A stretch of 39,059 nucleotides of DNA from Lysobacterales bacterium (lineage in GTDB: Bacteria; Pseudomonadota; Gammaproteobacteria; Xanthomonadales; SZUA-36): positions 1 through 39,059 of the forward strand of contig SHZL01000001.1 in NCBI GenBank assembly GCA_009692275.1, read 5' to 3'. Both the position numbers and the translations under genes were made by a program. Below the pieces are notes generated by a model. That model did no database searches. It had not been told where the DNA came from and was given only the letters and a program-made list of their open reading frames with translations. Below, one piece after another: positions 15,970 to 25,853 of the stretch. The stretch's first letter is position 1, and every line of letters starts with the position of its first letter.

Positions 15970-18900
15970 TTACTCCAACTGCTCCTCCCGCACCCCGAAC
16001 CAGGCGGCATAGAGTGCGGGGAAAAACAACAAGGTCAATACGGTGGCCATGATCAGCCCACCCATGATGGCCACCGCCATCGGTCCGAAAAACACGCTGC
16101 GTGACAGCGGGATCATCGCCAGCACCGCCGCCATGGCGGTCAGGACGATGGGCCTGAAACGGCGCACCGTGGCGTCGATCAGGGCCTTGTAGGGTGTGCT
16201 CCCTGCCCCTACGTCTTGCTCGATCTGATCGGCCAGGATAATCGAGTTGCGCATGATCATGCCGGATAAAGCAATGGCGCCCAGCATCGCCACGAAACCA
16301 AAAGGCACCTGCAACACCAGCAGGAACAGGGTGACGCCGATCAGGCCCAGCGGCGCGGTCAGGAACACCATCAGGCTAAGCGAAATGCTGCGCAACTGCA
16401 GCATCAACAAACTGAAAGCCACCAGCAGGAATAACGGCACACCGGCCATCACCGAGCGCGAGCCCCGGCTGGAGTCCTCGACGGTTCCGCCAAGCTCCAG
16501 CAGGTAACCGCCGGGCATGGCCGCGCGTATTTGATCCAGCGCCGGCGCAATCTGCGCAACCACCGTGGCCGGCTGTTCCTTGCCGTAGATGTCGGCCCGC
16601 ACCGTCACGGTGGGCAGGCGGTTGCGGTGCCAGATGATGCCTTCTTCGAAACCGTACTCCAGGGTCGCCACCTGCGACAGCGGCACGCTGCGGCCATTGG
16701 TGGTGGGTATGGCCAGGCTGGACAGCAGCGACAGCCGGCTGCGCTCCTCCTGCGGACCGCGCAGCAATATCTCTATCAGCTCGTTGTCCTCGCGGTAGTA
16801 ACTCACGCGCGAACCGGACAGCGAGCCACGCAAAAACTCCGCCAGCTGGCTGGAATTTATGCCCAGTGCGCGGGCACGATCCTGGTCGAGACTCATGCGC
16901 ACCACCTTGCTCGGTTCCTGCCAGTCGAAATTGACGTTGCTGACATGCGGGTTGGCGCGCACCGCGTCAGCCACTTTCGCGGCCAGGCGATGCACCTCCT
17001 CGATGTGTTCTCCGGACACCCGGAACTGCAGCGGATAACCCACTGGCGGGCCGTTCTCCAGCCGCGACACGCGGCTGGTGATGTCCGGAAACTCGGTGTT
17101 CAAATAGTTGATCAGCCAAGTGCGAACGTTTTCACGCGCCTCAATATCGGGCATGAGCAACACAAACTGGGCAAAATTCGGGTTAGGCAGCTGCTGGTCC
17201 AGTGGCAGGTAAAACCGCGGCGAGCCGGTGCCGACATAAGCAACATAATTCTCGATGTCAGCGCGGCCTTTAAGGGCCTGTTCGAGCTTCTTGACCTGGG
17301 CTTCAGTGGCCAGCAGGGAGGAGCCTTCCGCCAGCTTCAGGTCAACCATCAGCTCCAGGCGGGTCGAGGCCGGGAAGAACTGCTGCGGCACGAAGCGAAA
17401 CAGCAGCAGGGAGGCAATAAAGGTGGCCACCGTGAAGACGATTACCGTGCGTCGGTGCTGCACGCACCAGACGACCATGCCGCGAAAGAACACATAAAAC
17501 CGGCTTGCATAGGGGTCGTGGCCGGCATGGCCGGAACCCTGACCCTTGTGTTTGAAGTCGGGCAACAGCCGGTTGCCGAGGTAGGGCACAAACAGCACTG
17601 CAGCCAGCCAGGACAATAACAGGGCCAGGGTCACAACCTGGAAGATGGAGCGCGTGTATTCACCCGTGCCGGACTGCGCGGTGGCAATGGGCAGGAAACC
17701 CGCTGCCGTAACCAGTGTGCCGCTAAGCATGGGAAAAGCCGTAGCCTTCCACATGTAGCTCGCTGCCTTCAGGCGGTCCCAGCCCTGCTCCATTTTCACC
17801 GCCATCATTTCCACCGCAATGATGGCATCGTCGACCAGCAAGCCCAGCGCCAGCACCAGGGCGCCGAGGGAAATCTTGTGCAAACCGATGCCGAAGTAGT
17901 ACATGGCGGCAAACGTCATCGCCAGCACCAGCGGAATCGACAGGGCAACCACCAGTCCGGTGCGCAGCCCTAGTGACAGGAAGCACACCAGCAGCACGAT
18001 AGCCACGGCCTCACCCAGCACGCGCACGAACTCGCCCACACCGGCACGCACTGCCTGTGGCTGGTCGGCAACCTTGGCCAGTTCCATGCCCAAAGGCAGG
18101 TCCAGCTGGATGCGCCGGAACTCAGCCTCGAGGCGATGCCCCAGGTCGACAATATTTCCACCCGGCTTCATCGCCACCGCAATGCCGATGGCGTCTTCGC
18201 CGAGGAAGCGCATGCGCGGCGCAGCGGGGTCACTGAAACCGCGCCGCACCGTGGCGACATCACCAATGCGGAATGTTCGTTCACCGACGCGGATGGGAAA
18301 ATCACGGATGACCTCCACCGAGTCGAACCGGCCTGACACGCGCAGCTGTACGCGATCACTCGGGGTTTCGAAAAATCCGGTCGGGATCACTGCATTTTGC
18401 GCCTCAAGTGTCTGCTGCACCTCAAACAAGGACACGCCGAGGGTTGCGAGCTTGGTGTTGCTGAGCTCAATGAAGATCTTCTCGTCCTGCAGGCCAACCA
18501 GGTTCACCTTGGCGACATCGGTCACGCGCTGCAGCTCCAACTCGATCCGTTCGGCGTAGTCCTTGAGCGTGGCATAGTCAAAGCCCGCGCCGGTGAGGGC
18601 ATAGATATTGCCGAAGGTATCGCCAAATTCATCATTGAAGAACGGCCCTATCACATCCTGCGGCAACTCGGCACGGACGTCGGAGACTTTCTTGCGCACC
18701 TGGTACCACAAGGGCGGGAGTTCAGCGGAGTGCATCGCATCGCGGGCCACGAATATCACCTGCGATTCACCCGGCCGGGAGAACGAGCGGATGAATTCGT
18801 AGTTGCCGGTCTCCATCAGTTTCTTTTCGATCCGGTCGGTGACCTGGCGGCCTACCTCCTCGGCGGTGGCGCCCGGCCAAAGTGTGCGCACCACCATGGC

Positions 18901-19038
18901 TTTGAAGGTAAAGGGCGGGTCTTCGGACTGGCCAAGACGGGTATAGGACCATGCACCCACCGCCGACAGCACGATGATGGCGTACAGCACCAGCGAGCGG
19001 TTGTGCAGTGCCCAGGCAGAGAGGTTGAAGTCGATCAT
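15970..19038 (-). CDS. RND efflux transporter, inner-membrane permease
   Basis: 1022 residues, full length for the hydrophobe/amphiphile efflux family. The N-terminal helix is followed by SEDPPFTFKAM and the porter-domain segment RPGESQVIFVARD. The proton-relay pair of transmembrane helix 4 is present in LLVDDAIIAVE (near residue 403). The second half repeats the fold, with NSIILADQI near the end. The sequence style is close to TriC/PA0158-like permeases rather than AcrB itself. It pumps substrates from periplasm or membrane to an outer-membrane channel, driven by protons. Its adaptor is encoded 57 bp upstream on the same strand. No TolC-type channel gene is in the window, so it must borrow one. 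Confidence 0.92.
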   Translation of the reverse strand: MIDFNLSAWALHNRSLVLYAIIVLSAVGAWSYTRLGQSEDPPFTFKAMVVRTLWPGATAEEVGRQVTDRIEKKLMETGNYEFIRSFSRPGESQVIFVARDAMHSAELPPLWYQVRKKVSDVRAELPQDVIGPFFNDEFGDTFGNIYALTGAGFDYATLKDYAERIELELQRVTDVAKVNLVGLQDEKIFIELSNTKLATLGVSLFEVQQTLEAQNAVIPTGFFETPSDRVQLRVSGRFDSVEVIRDFPIRVGERTFRIGDVATVRRGFSDPAAPRMRFLGEDAIGIAVAMKPGGNIVDLGHRLEAEFRRIQLDLPLGMELAKVADQPQAVRAGVGEFVRVLGEAVAIVLLVCFLSLGLRTGLVVALSIPLVLAMTFAAMYYFGIGLHKISLGALVLALGLLVDDAIIAVEMMAVKMEQGWDRLKAASYMWKATAFPMLSGTLVTAAGFLPIATAQSGTGEYTRSIFQVVTLALLLSWLAAVLFVPYLGNRLLPDFKHKGQGSGHAGHDPYASRFYVFFRGMVVWCVQHRRTVIVFTVATFIASLLLFRFVPQQFFPASTRLELMVDLKLAEGSSLLATEAQVKKLEQALKGRADIENYVAYVGTGSPRFYLPLDQQLPNPNFAQFVLLMPDIEARENVRTWLINYLNTEFPDITSRVSRLENGPPVGYPLQFRVSGEHIEEVHRLAAKVADAVRANPHVSNVNFDWQEPSKVVRMSLDQDRARALGINSSQLAEFLRGSLSGSRVSYYREDNELIEILLRGPQEERSRLSLLSSLAIPTTNGRSVPLSQVATLEYGFEEGIIWHRNRLPTVTVRADIYGKEQPATVVAQIAPALDQIRAAMPGGYLLELGGTVEDSSRGSRSVMAGVPLFLLVAFSLLMLQLRSISLSLMVFLTAPLGLIGVTLFLLVLQVPFGFVAMLGAIALSGMIMRNSIILADQIEQDVGAGSTPYKALIDATVRRFRPIVLTAMAAVLAMIPLSRSVFFGPMAVAIMGGLIMATVLTLLFFPALYAAWFGVREEQLE

Positions 19039-19095
19039 GCGATCAGCTCAGCGCAGAGGCAGTTCATTGGGCCGGCAGTTCATGCAGGTAGCCGT

Positions 19096-20223
19096 TCAGC
19101 GAACACCGGGCTCTGCCGCAGCCGGTGGTGCGGACAGCACCACGGGGCGGTTCTGCTGGTCGATGGGCTTGATCAGCTGGCCGTCCCGCAGCAGGTGCAC
19201 ACCGGTAGCGACCACCCAATCGCCGGATGACACGCCCGCGATAACCGGCACTTCGGTTTCGCCGAACGGGCCAATCTGCACCGGCGTCAGTCGTACCCGT
19301 GAACTTTGCGGGTCGACGATCCACACCGCCGGTTGCCCAGCGCTGGAGTACAGGGCCGAGAGCGGCAGGGCCAGGCTGGGTGAGCCGGACCCGGTGGTAT
19401 AAACCCGGGCACTTTGGCCCAGCTCTACCGGCAGCCCGGTTTCTGCAAGACTGACCCGGGCGGCAAACGTACGTGAAGCGGCATCGGCGGCGGGCGAGAT
19501 TTCCCGCAGGCGGGCGGGAATGAGTGTGCCCGGCGTGGCCCACAACTCGACCAGCAGTTCCTTGCCGGGCGTGAACTCTGCGGCGCTTTGCTCGGGCACG
19601 CTGATGACAACTTCCCGTTCACCCTCGACGGCCAGCAGAAAAATACTCTGGCCGGCTGCCACGACCTGGCCGGCCTCGGCATAACGCTGCACGATCACAC
19701 CCGCATCAGGGGCACGCAATTGGGTATAGCTCAACTGGTTGCTGGCTGTCGTTGCCTGGGCACGCGCCTGGCGCAGGCGCGCCTGGGCGACCTGGAAAGC
19801 CGCATCCTGGGCTTCGAACTGCGAGGCGCTGATCAGCTTGCGCTCGAGCAGGCTGCGGTGCCGTTCAAGTTCTGCCTTGGCCAGCGCCAAGTCCGCTTCA
19901 GCCGAGGCCTGTTGGGCGCGCGCAGCCTCAAGCTGCAGGTCCAGATCCACCGGGTCGAGCCTGGCCAATACCTGCCCGGACTGGACCTGGTCGCCGACAT
20001 CAGCTTCGCGCCGGATCATCTTGCCGTTAAAGCGGAAGGCCAGCGCGGGTTCGTAGCGCGCCCGTACTTCACCGGCGAACAGCGTACCAAGCGGCATGCC
20101 GGCGCTGACCTGCACGACCATGGCCGGCCGGGTGGGCTCTTCAGTTGGGCCCTGGTCGGTGCACGCCGCAAGAAGTAGCGCCAGGGCGACAACTGCTGCT
20201 TGAGTTGATCGAAGTAGATTCAT
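19096..20223 (-). CDS. RND periplasmic adaptor lipoprotein (HlyD family)
   Basis: 375 residues from ATG 20223. A lipoprotein signal has lipobox LLAAC, making Cys21 the mature N-terminus. A biotinyl-lipoyl-like half (RREADVGDQVQSGQVLARLD), an alpha-helical hairpin rich in Ala/Gln/Glu, the second lipoyl half (LRAPDAGVIVQRYAEAGQVV) and a C-terminal beta-barrel follow in order. This is the membrane fusion protein of the RND permease encoded just downstream. A TTG at 20247 would add eight residues before the signal peptide and was not preferred. The gene is divergent from the propeller/PHP hydrolase; no dedicated TetR/MarR regulator lies next to the pump. Confidence 0.92.
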   Translation of the reverse strand: MNLLRSTQAAVVALALLLAACTDQGPTEEPTRPAMVVQVSAGMPLGTLFAGEVRARYEPALAFRFNGKMIRREADVGDQVQSGQVLARLDPVDLDLQLEAARAQQASAEADLALAKAELERHRSLLERKLISASQFEAQDAAFQVAQARLRQARAQATTASNQLSYTQLRAPDAGVIVQRYAEAGQVVAAGQSIFLLAVEGEREVVISVPEQSAAEFTPGKELLVELWATPGTLIPARLREISPAADAASRTFAARVSLAETGLPVELGQSARVYTTGSGSPSLALPLSALYSSAGQPAVWIVDPQSSRVRLTPVQIGPFGETEVPVIAGVSSGDWVVATGVHLLRDGQLIKPIDQQNRPVVLSAPPAAAEPGVR

Positions 20224-20320
20224 GGGGGAAACGACCAGCCAAGGCAACGAAGGGCCCGACGAAGGGCCCAGCGAAGGAAAGGGGCAGTGTAGGGGAATTC
20301 AGCTGGAGCCTCAACCTCAG

Positions 20321-20350
20321 GCGTTGGCACATCGGGCGTTGGCGCATCGG
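20321..20350. repeat. 15-bp tandem repeat in divergent promoter region
   Basis: GCGTTGGCACATCGG is followed directly by a copy with one change (A to G). It lies in the 191-bp gap between the efflux adaptor and the propeller/PHP gene, which also holds two copies of GAAGGGCCC near 20248-20270. It could be an operator repeat or simple slippage. The only promoter-like element seen is TACTAT at 20385-20390. Confidence 0.55.
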
Positions 20351-20414
20351 GTTGTGCAGCGAGATGGCAGGCGGTTTTTCGTGCTACTATTTTTGCCCGT
20401 CCAGGAACCTGTCC

Positions 20415-22979
20415 ATGGCCACTTCACGCTTGATTCTTCGCTCTTTGTTTTTCACGTTGTTTGGGCTGCTTCTGGCCGCGCCGGCCCTGGCCGAACGCCA
20501 GACCGTGTTGCAGCAGATAGCCATGCCGCACAACTATTACTTTCGCGAAATGTACCTGCCGCAATTGACCAGTGGGCCCTCATCCGTCGCCTGGTCACCG
20601 GATGGCAGCAGGCTGGTGTATTCCATGCAGGGCAGCCTGTGGGTGCAGGCGCTGGATTCAACCAGTGCACGGCAAATCACCACCGGTCCCGGCTACGACT
20701 ACCAGCCCGACTGGTCACCCGATGGCAAGACCATCGTGTTTACGCGCTACCTGCACGATGCAATGGAACTCCAGCTGCTCGACCTCGGCAGCGGGGAGGT
20801 CAGGCGTGTGACGGAAACGGGTGCAGTCAACGTCGAGCCGCGCTGGTCGCCGGATGGTGCAAAAATTGCCTGGGTAAGTACGGCCGGCACCGGCCGGTTT
20901 CACATCCTGGTGGGTGCTTTCGGGCCTGGCGTTCTGAGCGGCGAAAGCCTGCAGGCACCCCGGAAAAGTGCCACGCCGCGAATCTACCACAGCGAGTTTG
21001 ACCATGAGCTCAGCCCCGCCTGGTCACCCGATGGCACTGAGCTGATCTTTGTCAGCAACCCGGAAAACGCCTACGGCACCGGTGGCTTGTGGCGGCGCGG
21101 CCTGGATGCCAATGCCACGCCCGTCCTGGTGCGCGCCGAGGAAACCACCTGGAAAGCCCGTCCCGACTGGTCGCCGGATGGCAAGCGCATCATCTGGTCT
21201 TCCTACCAGGGCCGCCAGTGGCACCAGTTGTGGCTGACCACCAGTGCAGGAGACGGCGATCCCCTGCCCTTAAGCTACGGCGAATTTGATATCACTGCGG
21301 CACGCTGGGCGCCCGATGGCCGATCCATTGCTTATGTGTCCAACGAACCGGACCACTCCGGTTTGTGGGTGCTGGAGTTGCCGGGCGGGCGCAAGTACCG
21401 CATTGAGGCGCAACAGCGCGAGTATCTCCACCTTATGGGCAGTCTCGCCCTGCAGGTGGTGGATGAAACCGGCGCTGCCGTTGCCGCACGAGTATCCATT
21501 ACGGGCAGCGATGGCCGCAGCTACGCCCCGGCGGAGGCCTGGATCCACGCCGATGACGCCTTTGACCGCAGCGACCGTGAGTTTGAGACCCACTACTTCC
21601 ACGTTGCTGGCGCAGCCACGGTCCAGTTGCCGGCAGGGAAAGCGGAAATTACGGTGTGGCGCGGGCTGGAACACGCCATCGCACGGCGCACGGTTGAGGT
21701 CAGCTCCGGCCGGGGTAACCGCCTCACGGTGCAGTCTGTGCCCCTGGGCATACCGCAGGACTGGAAGAATCAATGGCACAGCGGCGATGTGCACGTACAC
21801 ATGAACTACGCCGGGACCTACCGCAATACGCCCTCCCGCCTGGTGGAGCAGGCTACTGCGGAAGATCTGGACCTGGTATTCAACCTGATCGTGAACAAGG
21901 AACAGCGCATACCGGACATTGCCTATTTCTCCACGGCGCCCGATGACTCCAGCACCACCGCGGTGCTGTTGCTGCACGCACAGGAATTCCACACCGGCTA
22001 CTGGGGCCACCTCGGCTTGCTGGGCCTGCAGGATCATTTCCTGCTGCCGGGCTACTCAGCCTACCCCAATACGGGCCTGGCCAGTCCTTACCCGGACAAC
22101 GACACGGTGGCCGACCTGGCCCACCAGCAGGGTGCCCTGGTGGGTTACGTGCACCCCTTCGACACCTTGCCCGACCCGGACCATGACCCCGACCATGACA
22201 CTGCGCTGACCAATGGGCTGCCCGTAGACGTAGCGCTGGGCAAAGTGGATTACTACGAGGTCAGCGGTTTTGCCGACTATCGCCCTACCCAAGAGCTCTG
22301 GTATCGCTTGCTCAACTGTGGATTCAGGCTGACCGCCGCTGGCGGCACGGATGCCATGGCCAACTTTGCATCCCTGCGCGGCCCGGTGGGCCTCAACCGG
22401 GTGTACGTGCTGACCGCAGCGGGACCCCCTGATCCCGCCGCGCGCCGTGATCGCTGGTTGAGCGGCCTCAAGGCTGGCCATACCATGGCCACCAATGGGC
22501 CCATCCTGTCGTTTGCCCTTGCCGGCCAGCCACCGGGCGGCGAGCTCAGCCTGCCTGCAGGTGAGCATACGCTGGAATTCAGCGGCTTCATGCAGTCGCT
22601 GGTTTCCATCGACCACCTGGAAGTAGTGCAAAACGGCAAGGTAGTGCAAACCCTGGAGATGAACAAGGCACGCAATGCGGCACAATTTACCGGGCAGCTG
22701 AAGCTATCCGCCAGCGCCTGGGTGGTGCTGCGTGCCTGGAATGAAGACAGCAGCCCGGACATTTTCGACCGTTTCCCCTTTGCCACGACCAACCCGGTGT
22801 TCGTCGAAGTGGGCGGGCAAGCACTGCGCTCGCCTGAGGATGCGGACTACTTCCTGCGCTGGATTGCCAGCATGCGGGAGCAAACCGTGGCGAACACGGC
22901 TTACAATACGGCGGCTGAGCGGGAGGATGTTCTTTCCTCCATTGATGCGGCTGCCGCGGTTTTCGAGCAACGAAAGTGA
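20415..22979 (+). CDS. Exported beta-propeller/PHP metallohydrolase fusion
   Basis: 854 residues from ATG 20415, with AGGA eight bases upstream (20403-20406). A signal peptide ends near ALAERQ. Six TolB/WD40-like blades follow, each marked by W(S/A)PDG, for example VAWSPDGSRLVYS and PDWSPDGKRIIWS, to about residue 340. A linker beta domain leads to a CehA/McbA-type PHP metallohydrolase domain from about residue 452. Its metal motifs are visible: GDVHVHMN, HAQEFH, GYVHPFD and GGTDA. Propellers of this type bind peptides or partners, and PHP domains cleave phosphoesters or related bonds; the joint substrate is unknown. The last 15 bases before the M16 protease leader begin a palindromic repeat that overlaps this gene's stop codon. 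Confidence 0.85.
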   Translation: MATSRLILRSLFFTLFGLLLAAPALAERQTVLQQIAMPHNYYFREMYLPQLTSGPSSVAWSPDGSRLVYSMQGSLWVQALDSTSARQITTGPGYDYQPDWSPDGKTIVFTRYLHDAMELQLLDLGSGEVRRVTETGAVNVEPRWSPDGAKIAWVSTAGTGRFHILVGAFGPGVLSGESLQAPRKSATPRIYHSEFDHELSPAWSPDGTELIFVSNPENAYGTGGLWRRGLDANATPVLVRAEETTWKARPDWSPDGKRIIWSSYQGRQWHQLWLTTSAGDGDPLPLSYGEFDITAARWAPDGRSIAYVSNEPDHSGLWVLELPGGRKYRIEAQQREYLHLMGSLALQVVDETGAAVAARVSITGSDGRSYAPAEAWIHADDAFDRSDREFETHYFHVAGAATVQLPAGKAEITVWRGLEHAIARRTVEVSSGRGNRLTVQSVPLGIPQDWKNQWHSGDVHVHMNYAGTYRNTPSRLVEQATAEDLDLVFNLIVNKEQRIPDIAYFSTAPDDSSTTAVLLLHAQEFHTGYWGHLGLLGLQDHFLLPGYSAYPNTGLASPYPDNDTVADLAHQQGALVGYVHPFDTLPDPDHDPDHDTALTNGLPVDVALGKVDYYEVSGFADYRPTQELWYRLLNCGFRLTAAGGTDAMANFASLRGPVGLNRVYVLTAAGPPDPAARRDRWLSGLKAGHTMATNGPILSFALAGQPPGGELSLPAGEHTLEFSGFMQSLVSIDHLEVVQNGKVVQTLEMNKARNAAQFTGQLKLSASAWVVLRAWNEDSSPDIFDRFPFATTNPVFVEVGGQALRSPEDADYFLRWIASMREQTVANTAYNTAAEREDVLSSIDAAAAVFEQRK

Positions 22980-23138
22980 CCTGTAACAGAGAAATCGAAA
23001 GCAGCTCGCTGGTTCTGGCGGCGCCTGGCTTGATCTTCACTCGGCCGATAGCTATGGCTATCAACCTCGCTCCAGACCGGCGCCAGCCACCGCCATCCCT
23101 GCGCGATCCCTCTCCCACTCTCGCTGTTACAGGCCACT
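22975..23138. repeat. 164-bp palindromic intergenic element
   Basis: The ends AGTGACCTGTAACAG (22975-22989) and CTGTTACAGGCCACT (23124-23138) are inverted copies with one mismatch. The exact middle is a hairpin, GATAGC-TATG-GCTATC (23047-23062), and the flanks are partly complementary (CTGGCGGCGCC / GGCGCCAG). The element begins inside the propeller/PHP gene's last codons and ends 4 bp before the M16 protease start, so it fills the whole gap. Confidence 0.7.
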
Positions 23139-23142
23139 AGTG

Positions 23143-25836
23143 ATGGCTGCAGCAGCGGCGCGCGTAAAACGATTTGCCTGCCTCTGCGGGGCTTTGTTTG
23201 CCGGACTGATGCTGGCGCCGCTACCGGCTGCAGCCTGGCTCGACCTTGCTGCTGCGCACGTTGAACACCTGCAAAACGGCATGACGCTGATCGTGCTGGA
23301 AGACCACAGCCTGCCGGTGGCGAGTGTGCAAATGCTCTACCGGGTGGGCGCGCGCAACGAAACGGCGGGCGCGACCGGCCTGGCCCATTTCCTCGAACAC
23401 ATGGCGTTTCGCGATTCAGCCAATTTCCCGGACACGCAGTTGGTCAGCTCGATCTATGCGGCCGGCGGCGAATGGCATGGCTATACCTGGCTGGACCAGA
23501 CCACGTATTTCGCCACGGCGCCCAAAGAGAGCCTGGATTTGCTCCTGCGCATCGAAGCGGACCGCATGGCGCGACTGGAGATTTCCGCAGCGGATGTGGA
23601 CGTGGAGCGCGGCGCAGTCCTTACCGAGATGCACAGCTACGAAAATGATCCGGCTTCGGTACTGCAGGATAACGTGATGTACCTGGTTTTTCTGGCCCAC
23701 CCCTACCGCAACAACACCATAGGCTGGGAAAGCGATGTCGCCGCGATCAGCCACGATGAAATCGTGGCCTTTTACCGGCAGAACTACCACCCGGGCAATG
23801 CCATTCTTGCCGTGGTGGGCGATGTAAACAGCAAAGCCGTGGTGCAGCAGGTCAATGCCCTGTTCGCCGAAATTCCGGGCAAGCCGGCAACGCCGCTGCC
23901 ACACACGGTCGAGCCAGTGCAAAACGGCGAACGCCGCATGCGCCTGCAAGGCGAGCTGGACGGGAAATATCTCAAGATCGTCTACCGCGCACCGGCAGCC
24001 AACAGCTCTGATTATGCCGCCTTCCTGCTCGCGCAGGACATCCTGGCCGGTGGTTCGGGGGTCAGTTTCCTGCAGAACGACTGGGGAACGCCGGTGCGCG
24101 CTGATGCGCCGCTGGGCCAGATTGCCAATAGCGTGAATCCGGGGGCTGGTAGTGGCGGCGAAGTCAGCACGTGGTTCCCTCCCTCGGCGCAGGACTATGT
24201 GTTTGCCATCAACGGCCTGTTCGCGCCGGACGCCGACGAAACCGCCACTGAATCCGCCATTGAGCAGCAGATTCGCGCCACGCAGCAGTGGCTGCAAGCC
24301 GGCGATGAAACCGCACAGCATGCCCTGGACCTTGCCAGGCAACGGGTGCTGCGCGAACTCGTTTTCGATGTAGAAACTACCGAAGACGCAGCCCATCAAC
24401 TGGCATTTTTTGCCGGACTGGATGCGCTGGACGCGCTGCAGACCCTGCCCCAGACCGTGGCCACCAGCAGCACCCTGGATGTCGCCAATGTCATGGCCAG
24501 GTACCTGCGCAGCGATAGAAGAAACATTGCCTGGTATGTACCTTTTGCAGCATCCGGCGTCGCCGCATCCGGGCCCCCGGTCACAGGCTCCGAAGTCCTG
24601 GCAGCCGCAGCCATAGAACCCAAAGGCCTAAAACCTGAAGATGCAAAACCTCAAGATGCAAAATCCAGGCGCTCAAAATCCGCACGCTTAATTGCTGCGA
24701 CAAACAGCCAGCCGGAGCTGCGGCGGTTGAGCAATGGTCTGCCGGTCCTGCTGCAGCGCTCTGCCCTGTCGACTACGCTTAGCCTGCGGGTCATCACAGC
24801 AGGGGCGGATTTTCCCGCAAGCAATGCGACTGAAGGGCCAGTCCAGGCAGCCATAGGGTACAACCAGCCGAGCTGGGGTTTGTCCTCCCTGGGATTTGAT
24901 GTGTTACCAGATGAGCTCGGGGCGGCCATCGGTGAGGCGCGCAGGGTGCTGGAGTCAGCGGTCAGTGCGGCCGCTGCTGGCGCAACAACAAGCCCGCCCG
25001 CCAGTGACCGTGACCCGGCCGAGGTCCTGCAAGCGTACTTCAGCGAGATCCTGGGTCTGAGTCCGAGTCCTGGTGCGGCGGCCGGTGCATCTGTGGGTAA
25101 AACTCCCGTAGCCCCGCTGCTGCTGGTGCTCAGTGGTGATTTCGCTGCAGGGGACGCGTTAAGGCAACTCGAAAAAAGCTTTGGCGATTTCCCTACCACT
25201 TCGTCCACCGCCCCGGCTGAACCGGTTGACGCGCGGACTGCAAACACCCCGGCCATGAACATCGAGTCCACCCTGCCGCTGCCGGTCGCACAGGTGCAAC
25301 TGGGTTACGTGGTGCGGGCGCCTGCGCCCGGCGAAACTGCTGCCGCCGCGTGGCAAATGGCCTTGTACATTTTCAGCCACCAGTACGAAGGACGGCTGGG
25401 ACAGGAAGCCATCGCCAACCGGGGCTTGATTTATTACATCGGCAGCGACTACCAGACCGATGGCCACACCGGCTGGATCACGCTGGACATGGGGGTGGAT
25501 CCCGACACGTTGCCGGCAATGCAGCAATTGTTCCGCGCCACGCTGAACGAACTGGTGGATCGCCCACCGTCACAGCAGGAGGTGGACGAAGCACGCCATC
25601 ATCTGCTGGGCCGCTACCGCAGTGCCGCCCAGAGTAACGCCGAACTGGCAGACCGCCTTGCGCGTGACTGGTTATGGTATGGCCAGCCGCTCACTTATGG
25701 AGAATTACAACACCGGCTCAACGCCGTGCAGCGCCAGGACATTATCGACTTGCTGCCGGCCTTCATCGGCGGAACCACGGTATCGATCCTCAATCCCCCA
25801 CCCCAACCTGAACCTTTACCCGCGCCCGGCCGTTGA
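23143..25836 (+). CDS. M16-family zinc metalloprotease, two-domain
   Basis: 897 residues with a signal peptide ending near PAAAW. The N-terminal half carries the inverted zinc motif HFLEH (GLAHFLEHMAF, near residues 83-92) and the following acidic ligand region (EMHSYENDPAS). The second half is an M16-like domain without the zinc motif, as in two-domain family members where one half is structural. Between the halves lies a low-complexity KPEDAKPQDAKSRRSKS linker. A predicted zinc protease of envelope peptides, acting in the periplasm. GTG 23140 and ATG 23143 are adjacent candidate starts; the weak AGG at 23131-23133 belongs to the palindromic repeat. It converges on the DUF885 gene with 17 bp between the stops. 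Confidence 0.88.
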   Translation: MAAAAARVKRFACLCGALFAGLMLAPLPAAAWLDLAAAHVEHLQNGMTLIVLEDHSLPVASVQMLYRVGARNETAGATGLAHFLEHMAFRDSANFPDTQLVSSIYAAGGEWHGYTWLDQTTYFATAPKESLDLLLRIEADRMARLEISAADVDVERGAVLTEMHSYENDPASVLQDNVMYLVFLAHPYRNNTIGWESDVAAISHDEIVAFYRQNYHPGNAILAVVGDVNSKAVVQQVNALFAEIPGKPATPLPHTVEPVQNGERRMRLQGELDGKYLKIVYRAPAANSSDYAAFLLAQDILAGGSGVSFLQNDWGTPVRADAPLGQIANSVNPGAGSGGEVSTWFPPSAQDYVFAINGLFAPDADETATESAIEQQIRATQQWLQAGDETAQHALDLARQRVLRELVFDVETTEDAAHQLAFFAGLDALDALQTLPQTVATSSTLDVANVMARYLRSDRRNIAWYVPFAASGVAASGPPVTGSEVLAAAAIEPKGLKPEDAKPQDAKSRRSKSARLIAATNSQPELRRLSNGLPVLLQRSALSTTLSLRVITAGADFPASNATEGPVQAAIGYNQPSWGLSSLGFDVLPDELGAAIGEARRVLESAVSAAAAGATTSPPASDRDPAEVLQAYFSEILGLSPSPGAAAGASVGKTPVAPLLLVLSGDFAAGDALRQLEKSFGDFPTTSSTAPAEPVDARTANTPAMNIESTLPLPVAQVQLGYVVRAPAPGETAAAAWQMALYIFSHQYEGRLGQEAIANRGLIYYIGSDYQTDGHTGWITLDMGVDPDTLPAMQQLFRATLNELVDRPPSQQEVDEARHHLLGRYRSAAQSNAELADRLARDWLWYGQPLTYGELQHRLNAVQRQDIIDLLPAFIGGTTVSILNPPPQPEPLPAPGR

Positions 25837-25853
25837 AGATTCAATAGCGGTTT

